The notes beneath the pieces were generated by a model. The model had not been told where the DNA came from. It saw only the letters and a list, made by a program, of their open reading frames with translations, and made no database searches. The translations under genes and the position numbers were made by a program. A DNA stretch of 51,826 nucleotides from Candidatus Saccharimonadota bacterium (GTDB taxonomy: Bacteria; Patescibacteriota; Saccharimonadia; Saccharimonadales; UBA4665), in NCBI GenBank assembly GCA_020427965.1, contig JAGQNT010000051.1, positions 1 to 51,826 of the forward strand, in the 5' to 3' direction. This document shows, in pieces, positions 24,823 through 33,332 of the stretch (positions are counted from its first letter, which is position 1; each line of letters begins with the position of its first letter).

Positions 24823-26646
24823 TTAGCTGCTCTCAGCGGCCGCCACGCGGTTAATTTCATTGAGGGTCGTCTGGCCGTTTAAGGCCTTTAGGTACCCGTC
24901 CTGACGCATGGTTACCATGCCCTGTTCGACTGCTAGCTTTTGAATTTCGCTCGACGTGGATCGTTTGAGGATAAGCTGTTGGATGCCTTCGCTAATACCG
25001 AAAACTTCGTATACGCCCATCCGACCACTGTAGCCACCTGGCGAACTTGGGCTGTCGGTGCCCTTGGTTAAAGTATAAGCGCTTTCGCCGATCAGAGGCA
25101 AGTTTTCATAGCCAAGATCATCAGAAACTTTCTTTCGGTTGGCTTCGTCTTTGGGTAGCAATGTAGCCAGAGCCTGGTGAATTGCCTCGGTTTCTGGCGG
25201 CGTAGACTGATACGTTTCATTTTTTTCGCCAATACGACGAACTAGTCGTTGCCCAATCACCGTTTTTACGGTGCTGGCAATCAGAAACGGCTCAATGCCC
25301 ATGTCCAGCAAACGAGGTAAGATACCAGCTGCGCTATTGGTGTGCAGCGTACTAAAGACTAAGTGGCCCGTCAGAGCGGCTTGTACGGCCAGTTCGGCAG
25401 TCTCTTTGTCGCGAATCTCACCAACCATCACCACGTTCGGATCTTGACGTAGAATCGAGCGGAGACCAGCCGCAAAGGTCAGTCCAACATCAGCATTAAC
25501 TTGGATTTGGTTAACCCCCGCCATCTTATACTCGACGGGGTCCTCGAGCGTCACAATATTGATGCTGTCATCCTTAATTTCTGACAGTAGTGCGTACAGA
25601 CTCGTCGACTTTCCTGAACCAGTTGGACCAGAGGTCAGGATCATGCCATTAGACTGTTTGAGACCCTCCCGGATTGTCCGTAAAGCCCGTCCATGATAAC
25701 CCATTTCTTCGAGCTTCAAGCTGGTACCTGATTTGTCTAGTAATCGGATGACGACTTGTTCGCCCCACACCACTGGCGAAATGGCGATACGGAGGTCAAT
25801 GTCTTTACCCGCAGCGTTAATACTAAATTCACCGTCCTGTGGGATGCGATGTTCGTCGATTTTGAGGTTAGACAGAATCTTTATGCGACTCACCAGCGGT
25901 GGTTCGGTACTTTTTGGCAACTTCATGATCTCACGCAAAATACCGTCTATGCGGCATCGAATCCGCAAACTATCTTGCAGTGGTTCAATGTGCACATCGC
26001 TGGCATGGTTCTTGGCGGCAAACTCCAATATCGTCGATAGGGCCTTGCTAATAGGCGAATCTTGCACCAAAGTCTTCATGGCCTTCGTACCTTCTGGCAC
26101 CACCTCTTTGCCATCAGCCGTCTTCTGTGCTTGGTTAGCGGCTTCTTGGATACTGACGTCACCAGTCAGTTTACTGATGTCGTCGGCGACAGAGGCCGAG
26201 ATACTCGCCTGATACTGCTTGAGAACATTTCTAATGCCCTCTTCAGAGGCTGAGTAGACCTTGAGCGGACGACCGATCTTGTTGCTCAAAAAATCAACTG
26301 CCTGGACATTGTCGGCGTCCAGCATAGCAACAACGAGGCGATGTTGCATTTCTCCTAGCGGTACCGCCATGTAGCGCTCGGCAACGTCTTGTGGCAACAG
26401 TTGCAGTACTTTTGGCTCGACACGAGCCGTAGCGAGGTTCACGTATGGAACCTTGGTGACCTTTGCAATGGCTTTAGTTAAATCTTCGTTACTCACCTTG
26501 CCATCAGTCACCAACAGACTCAGTAGTGGCGCCTTGTCTTTCTCTGACTTTGTTTTTAGTTCTGTCAATTTGTCCGCTGTCAGGACACCAGCAGCAACCA
26601 GGTCATCCTCGACCTGCTTCTGGGTGGCTGCGGACAATACGCTCAT
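24823..26646 (-). CDS. pilB: Pilus extension ATPase
   Basis: 607 residues. A GspE/PilB N-terminal domain spans about 1-150, and the DVHIEPLQDSLRIRCRIDG domain begins near residue 215. Walker A is TSGPTGSGKSTSLYALL, with Asp and His boxes DPNVVMVGEIRDKET and TGHLVFSTLHTNSA. The tetracysteine zinc module usual in the C-terminal part of PilB/GspE is missing: the segment between RLVRRIGEKNE and GRMGVYEVF has no Cys. It powers pilin polymerisation. Confidence 0.94.
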   Translation of the reverse strand: MSVLSAATQKQVEDDLVAAGVLTADKLTELKTKSEKDKAPLLSLLVTDGKVSNEDLTKAIAKVTKVPYVNLATARVEPKVLQLLPQDVAERYMAVPLGEMQHRLVVAMLDADNVQAVDFLSNKIGRPLKVYSASEEGIRNVLKQYQASISASVADDISKLTGDVSIQEAANQAQKTADGKEVVPEGTKAMKTLVQDSPISKALSTILEFAAKNHASDVHIEPLQDSLRIRCRIDGILREIMKLPKSTEPPLVSRIKILSNLKIDEHRIPQDGEFSINAAGKDIDLRIAISPVVWGEQVVIRLLDKSGTSLKLEEMGYHGRALRTIREGLKQSNGMILTSGPTGSGKSTSLYALLSEIKDDSINIVTLEDPVEYKMAGVNQIQVNADVGLTFAAGLRSILRQDPNVVMVGEIRDKETAELAVQAALTGHLVFSTLHTNSAAGILPRLLDMGIEPFLIASTVKTVIGQRLVRRIGEKNETYQSTPPETEAIHQALATLLPKDEANRKKVSDDLGYENLPLIGESAYTLTKGTDSPSSPGGYSGRMGVYEVFGISEGIQQLILKRSTSSEIQKLAVEQGMVTMRQDGYLKALNGQTTLNEINRVAAAESS

Positions 26647-26664
26647 GCCATCCTCACCAATACC

Positions 26665-26913
26665 CTATTGACGCGAGTCAAACGGATTATTATTAGAGCC
26701 GTCACCAATCTGGATCAACTGCGTAGGATCTATCGAATTTTCATTGAAATACTTGTCTGACGGTAGCGTAAAGGTGGTCGTGATTGCATCAACAACCTCG
26801 GCCTTTTGTTCGCGCGCAGAGGCAGATGCGAAGATAGCTTTCGACACAAAGAATGACGCAATACCTGCAATGCCAATGATAAGCACGATCATGGCGATGT
26901 CTTTTTGTTTCAT
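26665..26913 (-). CDS. Small pilus-operon membrane protein (PilP position)
   Basis: 82 residues. A single N-terminal membrane helix (IAMIVLIIGIAGIASFFVSKAI) is followed by a short extracytoplasmic tail ending NNNPFDSRQ. It sits between pilO and pilB, the place where pilP occurs in many operons, but it has no lipobox and no recognisable PilP beta-domain. Its start overlaps the pilO stop by one base (ATGA-type coupling reversed). It probably joins the PilM-N-O alignment complex. Confidence 0.65.
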   Translation of the reverse strand: MKQKDIAMIVLIIGIAGIASFFVSKAIFASASAREQKAEVVDAITTTFTLPSDKYFNENSIDPTQLIQIGDGSNNNPFDSRQ

Positions 26914-27584
26914 TACTGTACTACCTCCGTCTTGATGTTGAGGGTTTTAGCCGGCTGGTAGTACGTCTGGCCGGTGATTTCTAACGTCATGTCAGACTCT
27001 CCGCCGGTAAAGTGGAGTTGGCTGATTTGGAATGGTCGGATTGACCGTTCCAGAGAACTGATCATCTTCTTTATATTACTGTAGCTACCAGATATTGTGA
27101 CCGTGAAAGGCATCGGCACTGGAGCACTGGAGTCTTTAGATGCGGACTGGGAAAGCTCGTCGTCCGTACCACTGATGTTTTCAATGGTAACCTTTGAGTC
27201 TTTAGCCATTTTCTCTATGCTGGTGGCCATAGCTGGAAAGTCGTATTTACTTGGCAGCGCGTCCAATACAATTTGTGCATTGTCACCGTCACGATCACCG
27301 CTACCGGAAGGATCGCCACCAATGACATTTTGAGTTTGGTTGGCTTCAACAAAGGCATTGTAAGAACTAACAAGGCTACTGACACTCGAAATATCAGTCT
27401 TGAGCTGTGCAAGTGCTGCTTTCTTCTTGGATATGACCTTGTTCTGGTAACCCAACTGCCCGATGAGGATGAACGATGCAACCAGACAGAACACAACGAC
27501 AAAACTCGCGGCTGCCACCACACTAACCATAGTAGCGTTAGCCTTTGTTATCATCGCCCTTTTAATTGAAACTTTGCCTGCCAT
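26913..27584 (-). CDS. pilO: Pilus alignment protein PilO
   Basis: 223 residues. A cytoplasmic N-terminus and one membrane helix (about 20-45) precede a coiled-coil segment (ISKKKAALAQLKTDISSVSSLV). A PilO-type ferredoxin-like domain follows, with MPFTVTISGSYSNIKKMISSLERSIRPFQISQ, a pattern characteristic of PilO. It links PilN to the outer parts of the machine. It lies 2 bases after pilN. Confidence 0.85.
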   Translation of the reverse strand: MAGKVSIKRAMITKANATMVSVVAAASFVVVFCLVASFILIGQLGYQNKVISKKKAALAQLKTDISSVSSLVSSYNAFVEANQTQNVIGGDPSGSGDRDGDNAQIVLDALPSKYDFPAMATSIEKMAKDSKVTIENISGTDDELSQSASKDSSAPVPMPFTVTISGSYSNIKKMISSLERSIRPFQISQLHFTGGESDMTLEITGQTYYQPAKTLNIKTEVVQ

Positions 27585-27586
27585 AG

Positions 27587-28255
27587 CTACTGTCCACTCC
27601 CTTCAAATAATGCGGATGGATGCTCGATAACTGAACGCGTCGTGACAATGTTTGGTACGACGAGCGTAACCTCACTAGCACTACTGGTGATAGTTTGATC
27701 AAAGTTCAATGAAATACTGTAGGTTGCCCCAGTACTTGTTCGACCAAAGCTAGACAGTACAACATTACTGAAGGCGTCCTTGTTGTCCGAGTCCTGATCG
27801 GTGTAATATTTGGTGAACTTCAGTGAGTCAACAAAAACGTTTACTGCGTCCAGACTTGGAGCTTTACCAGTAATTGTCATAGTGTGCTGATCAAAATCAA
27901 CCTGTAGCTCGCTAATGGTCACGTTGGTTGGCGTAACCTGGCTAATAAATGCCGGTATTCTCGTAGTGACAGGCTTGGCGTCATGCAAAGGTGTTAATGC
28001 ATTGAGTTGGTTCTGAACGGTCAGTATTTTATCCAAGTCTTCTTGGCCCTTCAGCTGCTTACTAAAGTTAGCGATATCCCCACTCAGGTCGTTAATATTT
28101 TTCTTCTGCACGACGTCAACACTAATAATCAATAACGCGAAGATAGCAATGCTGATGACGGACAGCAAGACTGATAGACTTACGACAGTGCGCTTGATGC
28201 GCTGCGCCTTGATGTATTCAAGCTTTACGTCAGGGAGTAAGTTAAACTGTATCAT
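27587..28255 (-). CDS. pilN: Pilus alignment protein PilN
   Basis: 222 residues. It opens with the PilN hallmark MIQFNLLPDVKLEYIKAQ (the INLLP-type motif that docks into PilM), followed by one membrane helix (about 25-48), a coiled coil and a C-terminal ferredoxin-like domain (VTISELQVDFDQHTMTITGKA). It overlaps the pilM stop by 4 bases. Confidence 0.88.
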   Translation of the reverse strand: MIQFNLLPDVKLEYIKAQRIKRTVVSLSVLLSVISIAIFALLIISVDVVQKKNINDLSGDIANFSKQLKGQEDLDKILTVQNQLNALTPLHDAKPVTTRIPAFISQVTPTNVTISELQVDFDQHTMTITGKAPSLDAVNVFVDSLKFTKYYTDQDSDNKDAFSNVVLSSFGRTSTGATYSISLNFDQTITSSASEVTLVVPNIVTTRSVIEHPSALFEGSGQ

Positions 28256-29292
28256 TCGGTACGCTCCGCTAGACCGACTGCAACGCCGAACTGATTAGAG
28301 ATGGCTAGTAATTCGTTTTCACGACCACCAGAGAACTGTACGTTGCGCCACGAATTACCGATCTCGACATTTACCCCAAACTTATTAGCCAAATAAATCG
28401 GAAACTCTGGTAGCACCGATGCCCCACCAGTCACAATCATGCGTTCAATTTTCTGATTGGTGTAACGCGTCTGGAAAAACTTAATGGATTTTTCGATCTC
28501 GGCAGTCAGCAGCTCCACGGTGCCAATAATTCCCTGGTACACCTGTCCCTCCAGCTTCTCTTTGCCTAGGCCAAACTTCATCACAAATTGTTTTGCCTGT
28601 GCCTCGTCTACGTTCAGGTTTTGTACTGCCGAACGGATAATTGCCTCCATACCTGTTGGGATTGCACGGGTCAATTTTGGTTGACCGTTGGCAACAATCA
28701 CTAGATCGGTACTCTTTTCACCCATGTCTAACAAAAGCTGTACATCATTTTGTCCGCCAGCAGTTAGCGCACGACTCAGCGCTAGGTTGTCGGGTTCAAA
28801 GGCTATCACGTTTAGACCAATCCCCTCGAGCATATCTAGACGTTGTTCGATGAAATTATTGGGCACGCTACTGAGTAATATTTCGACTTTCGTCTTGTCT
28901 GCTGGTGAATCACCGAGCATTGCCCAGTCAATCTTTGATTCAGCGAGTGGCGTCGGCAACAAAGCGTCCGCCTGGTAGCGAATCGCCTTAGCAAGCTCTG
29001 CTTGCGGTAGCCTGTCGATATCAGCAACGGTCGTAAAGACTCGTTGTGAAGGGACGCCGACTGCAACGTTACGGGTACTTACTCTGGCCTGCGTCACAAG
29101 CTGTGCGATTGCTTGGCCGAGTCGTTGCTGATCGTTGGCAGAGTCACTCAAGGCCAGTTTTGCATCAATCGGCATGTAGGCATACTTCGCCAGGGAACGC
29201 TGTGATCCTGTGCCATGCAATTCAACTAAGCGAACGGCTGTTGATCCGATGTCCAAGCCAAAAAATCCAGATACCCCACTCAGTAAGCTCAT
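28252..29292 (-). CDS. pilM: Actin-like pilus assembly ATPase
   Basis: 346 residues of the FtsA/PilM fold. The phosphate-1 loop is GLDIGSTAVRLVEL, the middle has LLLDMGEKSTDLVIV, and the adenosine motif is IVTGGASVLPEF. PilM binds the N-terminal peptide of PilN in the cytoplasm and ATP. It is the first gene of the main pil operon, with an extended -10 promoter about 80 bases upstream. Confidence 0.92.
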   Translation of the reverse strand: MSLLSGVSGFFGLDIGSTAVRLVELHGTGSQRSLAKYAYMPIDAKLALSDSANDQQRLGQAIAQLVTQARVSTRNVAVGVPSQRVFTTVADIDRLPQAELAKAIRYQADALLPTPLAESKIDWAMLGDSPADKTKVEILLSSVPNNFIEQRLDMLEGIGLNVIAFEPDNLALSRALTAGGQNDVQLLLDMGEKSTDLVIVANGQPKLTRAIPTGMEAIIRSAVQNLNVDEAQAKQFVMKFGLGKEKLEGQVYQGIIGTVELLTAEIEKSIKFFQTRYTNQKIERMIVTGGASVLPEFPIYLANKFGVNVEIGNSWRNVQFSGGRENELLAISNQFGVAVGLAERTE

Positions 29293-29373
29293 TGGGTTCC
29301 CTGCTGAAAGATTGTTGATTTTTGGACTACCGTCATTCGTACCACCATAATTAAACGGGACTTATTGTTTGGA

Positions 29374-29382
29374 ATTATAGCA
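29374..29382 (-). promoter_or_regulatory. pilM operon promoter
   Basis: An extended -10 (TGC-TATAAT on the minus strand) lies upstream of pilM with a leader of about 75 nt. No strong -35 is visible. Confidence 0.6.
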
Positions 29383-29418
29383 TAAGCGCTACCCTAAACC
29401 GCAAGCGTAAAATTATTC

Positions 29419-31959
29419 TTACAGAACTGGTGGCAAACCACTGACTGCAGTCCAGTTGGGGTTGAGACTACTAGGTCGTGGTAACCACATTTCAGGACTG
29501 TAGTGGAACACTTCAGCAGCATTAGCTTCGTTGCTGCTGTTATTTTGGGCTTGACCTACACTACCAGTGGTTCGAAGGAACTGTATCTGCTTGGCTGCAA
29601 AGGCGCCGTTAATGGTAAGTTTATGATTACAAAGATCATACGTGCCAGGGTCAGTGATGTCAGCGGGCACACCACTATTGCTTGCACAGGTGTATATATT
29701 TCCACCGTTACCGCTTCCGTCGGGTTCAGCAACATAGAGGCCGTCCAATTGACTGACATCGCCTCGGATCAAAATATTACCCCCGACCACGACCAGCTTG
29801 AAGCTTGGGATGGAAGATAGGTTCGACCAAGAGCCTGAATTTGCATACCGTATCGGATTAGTGATCAGGACATCTGAGTAAGCATAGAAGACGTGCTCTC
29901 CGGCGGGGACAAAACCACCGTTGCTATTGAGCAAACTAATGATATCACCATGAACCTGGCCACCTGGCTTGGCGGCGGTAGAGATGCCATCCAGGAATGA
30001 ACAGCTCGAATCATCGACCGGGCTAAAGTTACTGAAGTAACCACCATACCGACCACCATCGACGTCTAATACGGTCCGGACGCTACCCAATGCGTCAGTC
30101 GAGGTACCCACATTCGCAAAGGCTAGGCTTTCGGGCTTTCGCGGATTCGAGTTAGATGGGGGCGCATTGAGCGCCGTCGCAAAGAATCGTATCGGTCCAA
30201 GAGCCGTAGCCGCGAGTTGTGTTCCTGCTCCACGGAAGGTATCCCCTGACGTCGTCGGTGGGTCAGAACCAGAATTCCAACTGATAAAACCTGCATTTTG
30301 GTTAATACTACAGGTTCCACTACCATTCATTTCGTACGCCCCGGCCACCGCATCACCACCATACACCGACAAATATGGCGTATTGGCCACCGTTATATGT
30401 AATGGGCAATCCGAATCCTGAGCTTCGTTTACACTGTCCCTATAATTTACGGTGCCAGTGAGATCGTACTCACCCAAAGGGAGTGTCCCGATATTAAATG
30501 TGCGTCCAAACGGTGGTGACCCATCAGAAAATGGCCCATACGAACGTACTGCAAATGTAGGATCATCAGCTTCTAGCTCAAGTTGTAGTGTTACATTGGT
30601 GGGAGTAAAGCCTGCCGGACCGTAGCTCGTCGACATATCTACGCTAATCGGCGTGTAGGTATCAACCGTATCACCTACCGTACTGGTTAGTGAACAGCTC
30701 ATGCTGCCAGTTGCCGGACAGTCTGTTGAATAATCAAAGTCCGGTGATCCAAAGATAGCATCGCCCGGTAGTCCTACATAGACAAACTGACCATTATGCA
30801 TTTGAGCCACTACCAACACATAATGGGTTTCAGGTTGAACTATATTTATTTTAATTGATGTTGACCCACCAACGTTATCGAACCCACTAGGAGTAAACAC
30901 CGGTATACCGTTGGCGTTGGCACCTCCGTATGGATACGAAACCAAATTATTAGGATCTATGTCTGAATTCAGCGGCGGACTAGTCCTGGGTTGATTAGCA
31001 GGACTTTCCTTAGCCAGGCTACCATTAGAGTAGGCCCTGTAGTCATTATTTCGGAGCGGCGTAATAACCTTGCCGCCCTGTGCAACGGTGCCTACAAAGA
31101 AGTAGAGTGACTGGCTTTGGCCACTCGTACCGTTGTCGGCGTCATAGACTGTGATTTCCCCACCGGGCTTGGCCGCCTCATTGCACCTAAGTCCAAAGGG
31201 ATAGAAGATATTCTCATAACCACTGTTGTTTGTCTCTGCATGCACAATACTGTTGTTGGTATTTGAGCTGTTAGACGAGCTAGTGTCGACATAGCCGACC
31301 CTAGCAGTGGCATTGTTGGCACTAATTCGAAACCGTACATTACTACCAACACCGCCGTTTTGTTTGGCGATAAGGGTACGAACGTTCTTAGGAACAACAT
31401 TTGTGTTATCAGTATACTGAACCCAACGAACCGTAACGGTCGCACCGTACAGGTCAGTACCACCGTAGTTTTTTTGTAACCACGCACTTTTAATTGTGTA
31501 AACATTTGCATCAAAAGTACCGTTACAAACCTCATCACCATCAACTGGCGTTAGTTTGTGTGTAACGCCCTTGGATTTCACGACAATGTATATGTACGGC
31601 CTAGAGGCTGCGTATGAACCGGGCGCGTCAATATTGCAAAAAGGCCCAGAAACATTAAAATGAAAATCTTTATCGGCGGTATTGTTTTTAAAATACATAC
31701 CGACATCAATCTTTTGCACCGAGCCATGCCCCGTTAACAACAACGTATGCCACGGATGGCTAGCCGTAAGACTTGACTGGTCAACTGATGGCGAAACATT
31801 GTCTACTAGATTTATTGAGTCTAGTGTTAGAGCCTGATTCGGAATACTACTGAGGGCTGCGTAACTCGTCGGCGATCCCCAGATGGTATATGCCGCCAAC
31901 AAACCAATGACTGCAAATAGTAGCCGAATAATGGCTTGTTTTTGTAGCATCATACTCAT
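29419..31959 (-). CDS. Large secreted pilus-locus protein, candidate adhesin
   Basis: 846 residues with an N-terminal signal sequence (AIIRLLFAVIGLLAAYTIWG, then ...SYAA) and no other membrane helix. The rest is beta-rich and Asn/Ser/Thr/Gly-rich. The C-terminal ~150 residues have FKLVVVGGNILIRGDVSQLDG and KLTINGAFAAKQIQFLRTTG, a pattern typical of secreted proteins encoded beside pilus genes. I cannot name the family. Its start overlaps the TPR-like gene by 4 bases, and it lies upstream of pilM, so it may be a pilus-tip or surface adhesin. Confidence 0.6.
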   Translation of the reverse strand: MSMMLQKQAIIRLLFAVIGLLAAYTIWGSPTSYAALSSIPNQALTLDSINLVDNVSPSVDQSSLTASHPWHTLLLTGHGSVQKIDVGMYFKNNTADKDFHFNVSGPFCNIDAPGSYAASRPYIYIVVKSKGVTHKLTPVDGDEVCNGTFDANVYTIKSAWLQKNYGGTDLYGATVTVRWVQYTDNTNVVPKNVRTLIAKQNGGVGSNVRFRISANNATARVGYVDTSSSNSSNTNNSIVHAETNNSGYENIFYPFGLRCNEAAKPGGEITVYDADNGTSGQSQSLYFFVGTVAQGGKVITPLRNNDYRAYSNGSLAKESPANQPRTSPPLNSDIDPNNLVSYPYGGANANGIPVFTPSGFDNVGGSTSIKINIVQPETHYVLVVAQMHNGQFVYVGLPGDAIFGSPDFDYSTDCPATGSMSCSLTSTVGDTVDTYTPISVDMSTSYGPAGFTPTNVTLQLELEADDPTFAVRSYGPFSDGSPPFGRTFNIGTLPLGEYDLTGTVNYRDSVNEAQDSDCPLHITVANTPYLSVYGGDAVAGAYEMNGSGTCSINQNAGFISWNSGSDPPTTSGDTFRGAGTQLAATALGPIRFFATALNAPPSNSNPRKPESLAFANVGTSTDALGSVRTVLDVDGGRYGGYFSNFSPVDDSSCSFLDGISTAAKPGGQVHGDIISLLNSNGGFVPAGEHVFYAYSDVLITNPIRYANSGSWSNLSSIPSFKLVVVGGNILIRGDVSQLDGLYVAEPDGSGNGGNIYTCASNSGVPADITDPGTYDLCNHKLTINGAFAAKQIQFLRTTGSVGQAQNNSSNEANAAEVFHYSPEMWLPRPSSLNPNWTAVSGLPPVL

Positions 31960-32519
31960 TGCGACACCTCTTTGCGTAACTCAGCTAATGAATCTAGGAA
32001 ACTCGTCTCCATATCCTTGTCTGTCGTAGTGTTTTTTATGGCAGTTGTAGCCCTGTCGACAGTCTGTACGGCCGCTGTTGCGTCACCTTGCATGGAGTAC
32101 GTTTTTGCCACCGCCACATACGCATTGTAGGTCAGATCCGCATCATTTGTAGCAGTTACGAAGGTTGTGTAGTCCGCAATGACCGCTTTGTAGTCTTTAG
32201 CCTGATAATCCGTAGCGATCAAATTATCGTAGTACTGACGCTGCTCAGCCACCGAGCTCCCAGTGCTAGGTGTTTTTTTGCGTAAATCTTTTTGTAGTGC
32301 TTGGGCGTATTCCTGATTACTAAGCCTGTAGGTACCATCATCCACAACTGATGCATTATCGCTTCGAATCAAAAAATAGTAAAAGGCATATCCCACCGCA
32401 ACACAGGCCAATGCCAGGAGAATCAACAAAACCACTTTTCTGGTGCCCTCCGACAGCCCGCGGAAAAATTGCTTGGAATCGCCGCCGACGGTAATCTGTG
32501 GCTTTTTGTGCTCACTCAT
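31956..32519 (-). CDS. Membrane protein with TPR-like extracytoplasmic domain
   Basis: 187 residues. One membrane helix (VVLLILLALACVAVGYAFYYFLI, about 29-51) is followed by an alpha-helical domain with TPR-like repeats (DYQAKDYKAVIADYTTFV, then LTYNAYVAVAKTYSMQGDATAAVQTV). It is coupled to the large secreted protein by a 4-base overlap and may hold or help secrete it. An extended -10 TGG-TATACT ends 9 nt before the ATG, so it is probably leaderless. Confidence 0.65.
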   Translation of the reverse strand: MSEHKKPQITVGGDSKQFFRGLSEGTRKVVLLILLALACVAVGYAFYYFLIRSDNASVVDDGTYRLSNQEYAQALQKDLRKKTPSTGSSVAEQRQYYDNLIATDYQAKDYKAVIADYTTFVTATNDADLTYNAYVAVAKTYSMQGDATAAVQTVDRATTAIKNTTTDKDMETSFLDSLAELRKEVSQ

Positions 32520-32604
32520 CTTGGCATCAGTATACCAAAAACCACAAGCACAATCACAACTTAATCTGTCCCGAATCTGATAATAATTTTTACTCTGTTA
32601 AACC

Positions 32605-33228
32605 CTAAATCTGAGGTATGCCAGCAGCAATGCGTTGACGCTCCAACTCATCACTTACGTACCGGTCGTCCAATCCTGCTAAGGGTACTTCATCGGGTGA
32701 AATATTTGGAAACTCGCGAAAATCGTTCGGAATCGTGGGTGGTGGATCCTCAGGGTGATTCAGGGTCGAGTACGGCGTACCCTTATTCCAGTTAATGCCA
32801 GGCAACGTGCCTTGTCTGCCTGGTGCAGTATCAATCTGATCTACTACCGTAAAGCTAGGACTATTAACTTCACCAAACTGGGGGCCAATTTGCTTGACAG
32901 GACTGCCGTCTGACGGGATAACCCTATACACACGGCCCCTGCCTCCATTGGGCCCTTCACGGCTCAATGCATAAAACCATGCTCCATCTTCATACACCGA
33001 TGCCGATGCATGCCGCACGCCATCCTCATCCACAATTGCCTGTTCTCCTGGTCTAACTTCATCTCCAGGCTCAAGCGGAAAATGGGTTCCATGAAAATAC
33101 ATGTTAACTGCATCACCACCCAGCTCAAGGGCTGCCTGGAGGCGCTGCCCTCTCCGTAAGGCAAGAGACTCACCGACAGTCATGTCGGGATTGGCTTCAG
33201 ATTTAGTTTCTAAGTAGTTTACGGACAT
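32605..33228 (-). CDS. Arr-like (rifampin-type) ADP-ribosyltransferase domain protein
   Basis: 207 residues. The middle (about residues 42-110) matches the Arr pattern: MYFHGTHFPLEPGDEVRPG, HASASVYEDGAWFYAL and GRGRVYRVIPSDG. Arr enzymes have YxHGT/FFHGT, a PGD-x-x-x-PG turn, the alternative to the catalytic Glu in a helix, and GRxRVYxVEP. Here the last element reads YRVIPSDG, so one residue differs. About 40 extra residues precede the domain and a Pro-rich tail with EDPPPTIPNDF follows. It may modify rifamycins, or a protein or RNA target. No signal peptide is present. I recognise the fold by motif only. Confidence 0.5.
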   Translation of the reverse strand: MSVNYLETKSEANPDMTVGESLALRRGQRLQAALELGGDAVNMYFHGTHFPLEPGDEVRPGEQAIVDEDGVRHASASVYEDGAWFYALSREGPNGGRGRVYRVIPSDGSPVKQIGPQFGEVNSPSFTVVDQIDTAPGRQGTLPGINWNKGTPYSTLNHPEDPPPTIPNDFREFPNISPDEVPLAGLDDRYVSDELERQRIAAGIPQI

Positions 33229-33254
33229 TGTTTGTTTTATGTTGTGATTTAATT

Positions 33255-33283
33255 AATTTATCATAGTTATGCTTTAATGTCAA
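33255..33283 (-). promoter_or_regulatory. Promoter of the Arr-like gene
   Basis: On the minus strand TTGACA (33278-33283) and TAAATT (33255-33260) are separated by 17 bases. The leader is about 20 nt and has no Shine-Dalgarno. Confidence 0.55.
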
Positions 33284-33294
33284 TAATATTGTGT

Positions 33295-33324
33295 TTGAAT
33301 TTTCAAAATGACCTCTGTTATACT
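33295..33324 (+). promoter_or_regulatory. ychF promoter, near-leaderless
   Basis: TTGAAT (33295-33300) and TATACT (33319-33324) are separated by 18 bases. The ATG follows 8 nt after the -10. The 9-mer ACCTCTGTT (33311-33319) overlaps the first base of the -10 box. Confidence 0.6.
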
Positions 33325-33332
33325 ATTATGCA

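Noticed and set aside
26665-26913. Assignment of the small pil-operon gene as pilP
   Set aside because: It has the right position but no lipobox and no PilP beta-domain, so I left it unnamed.
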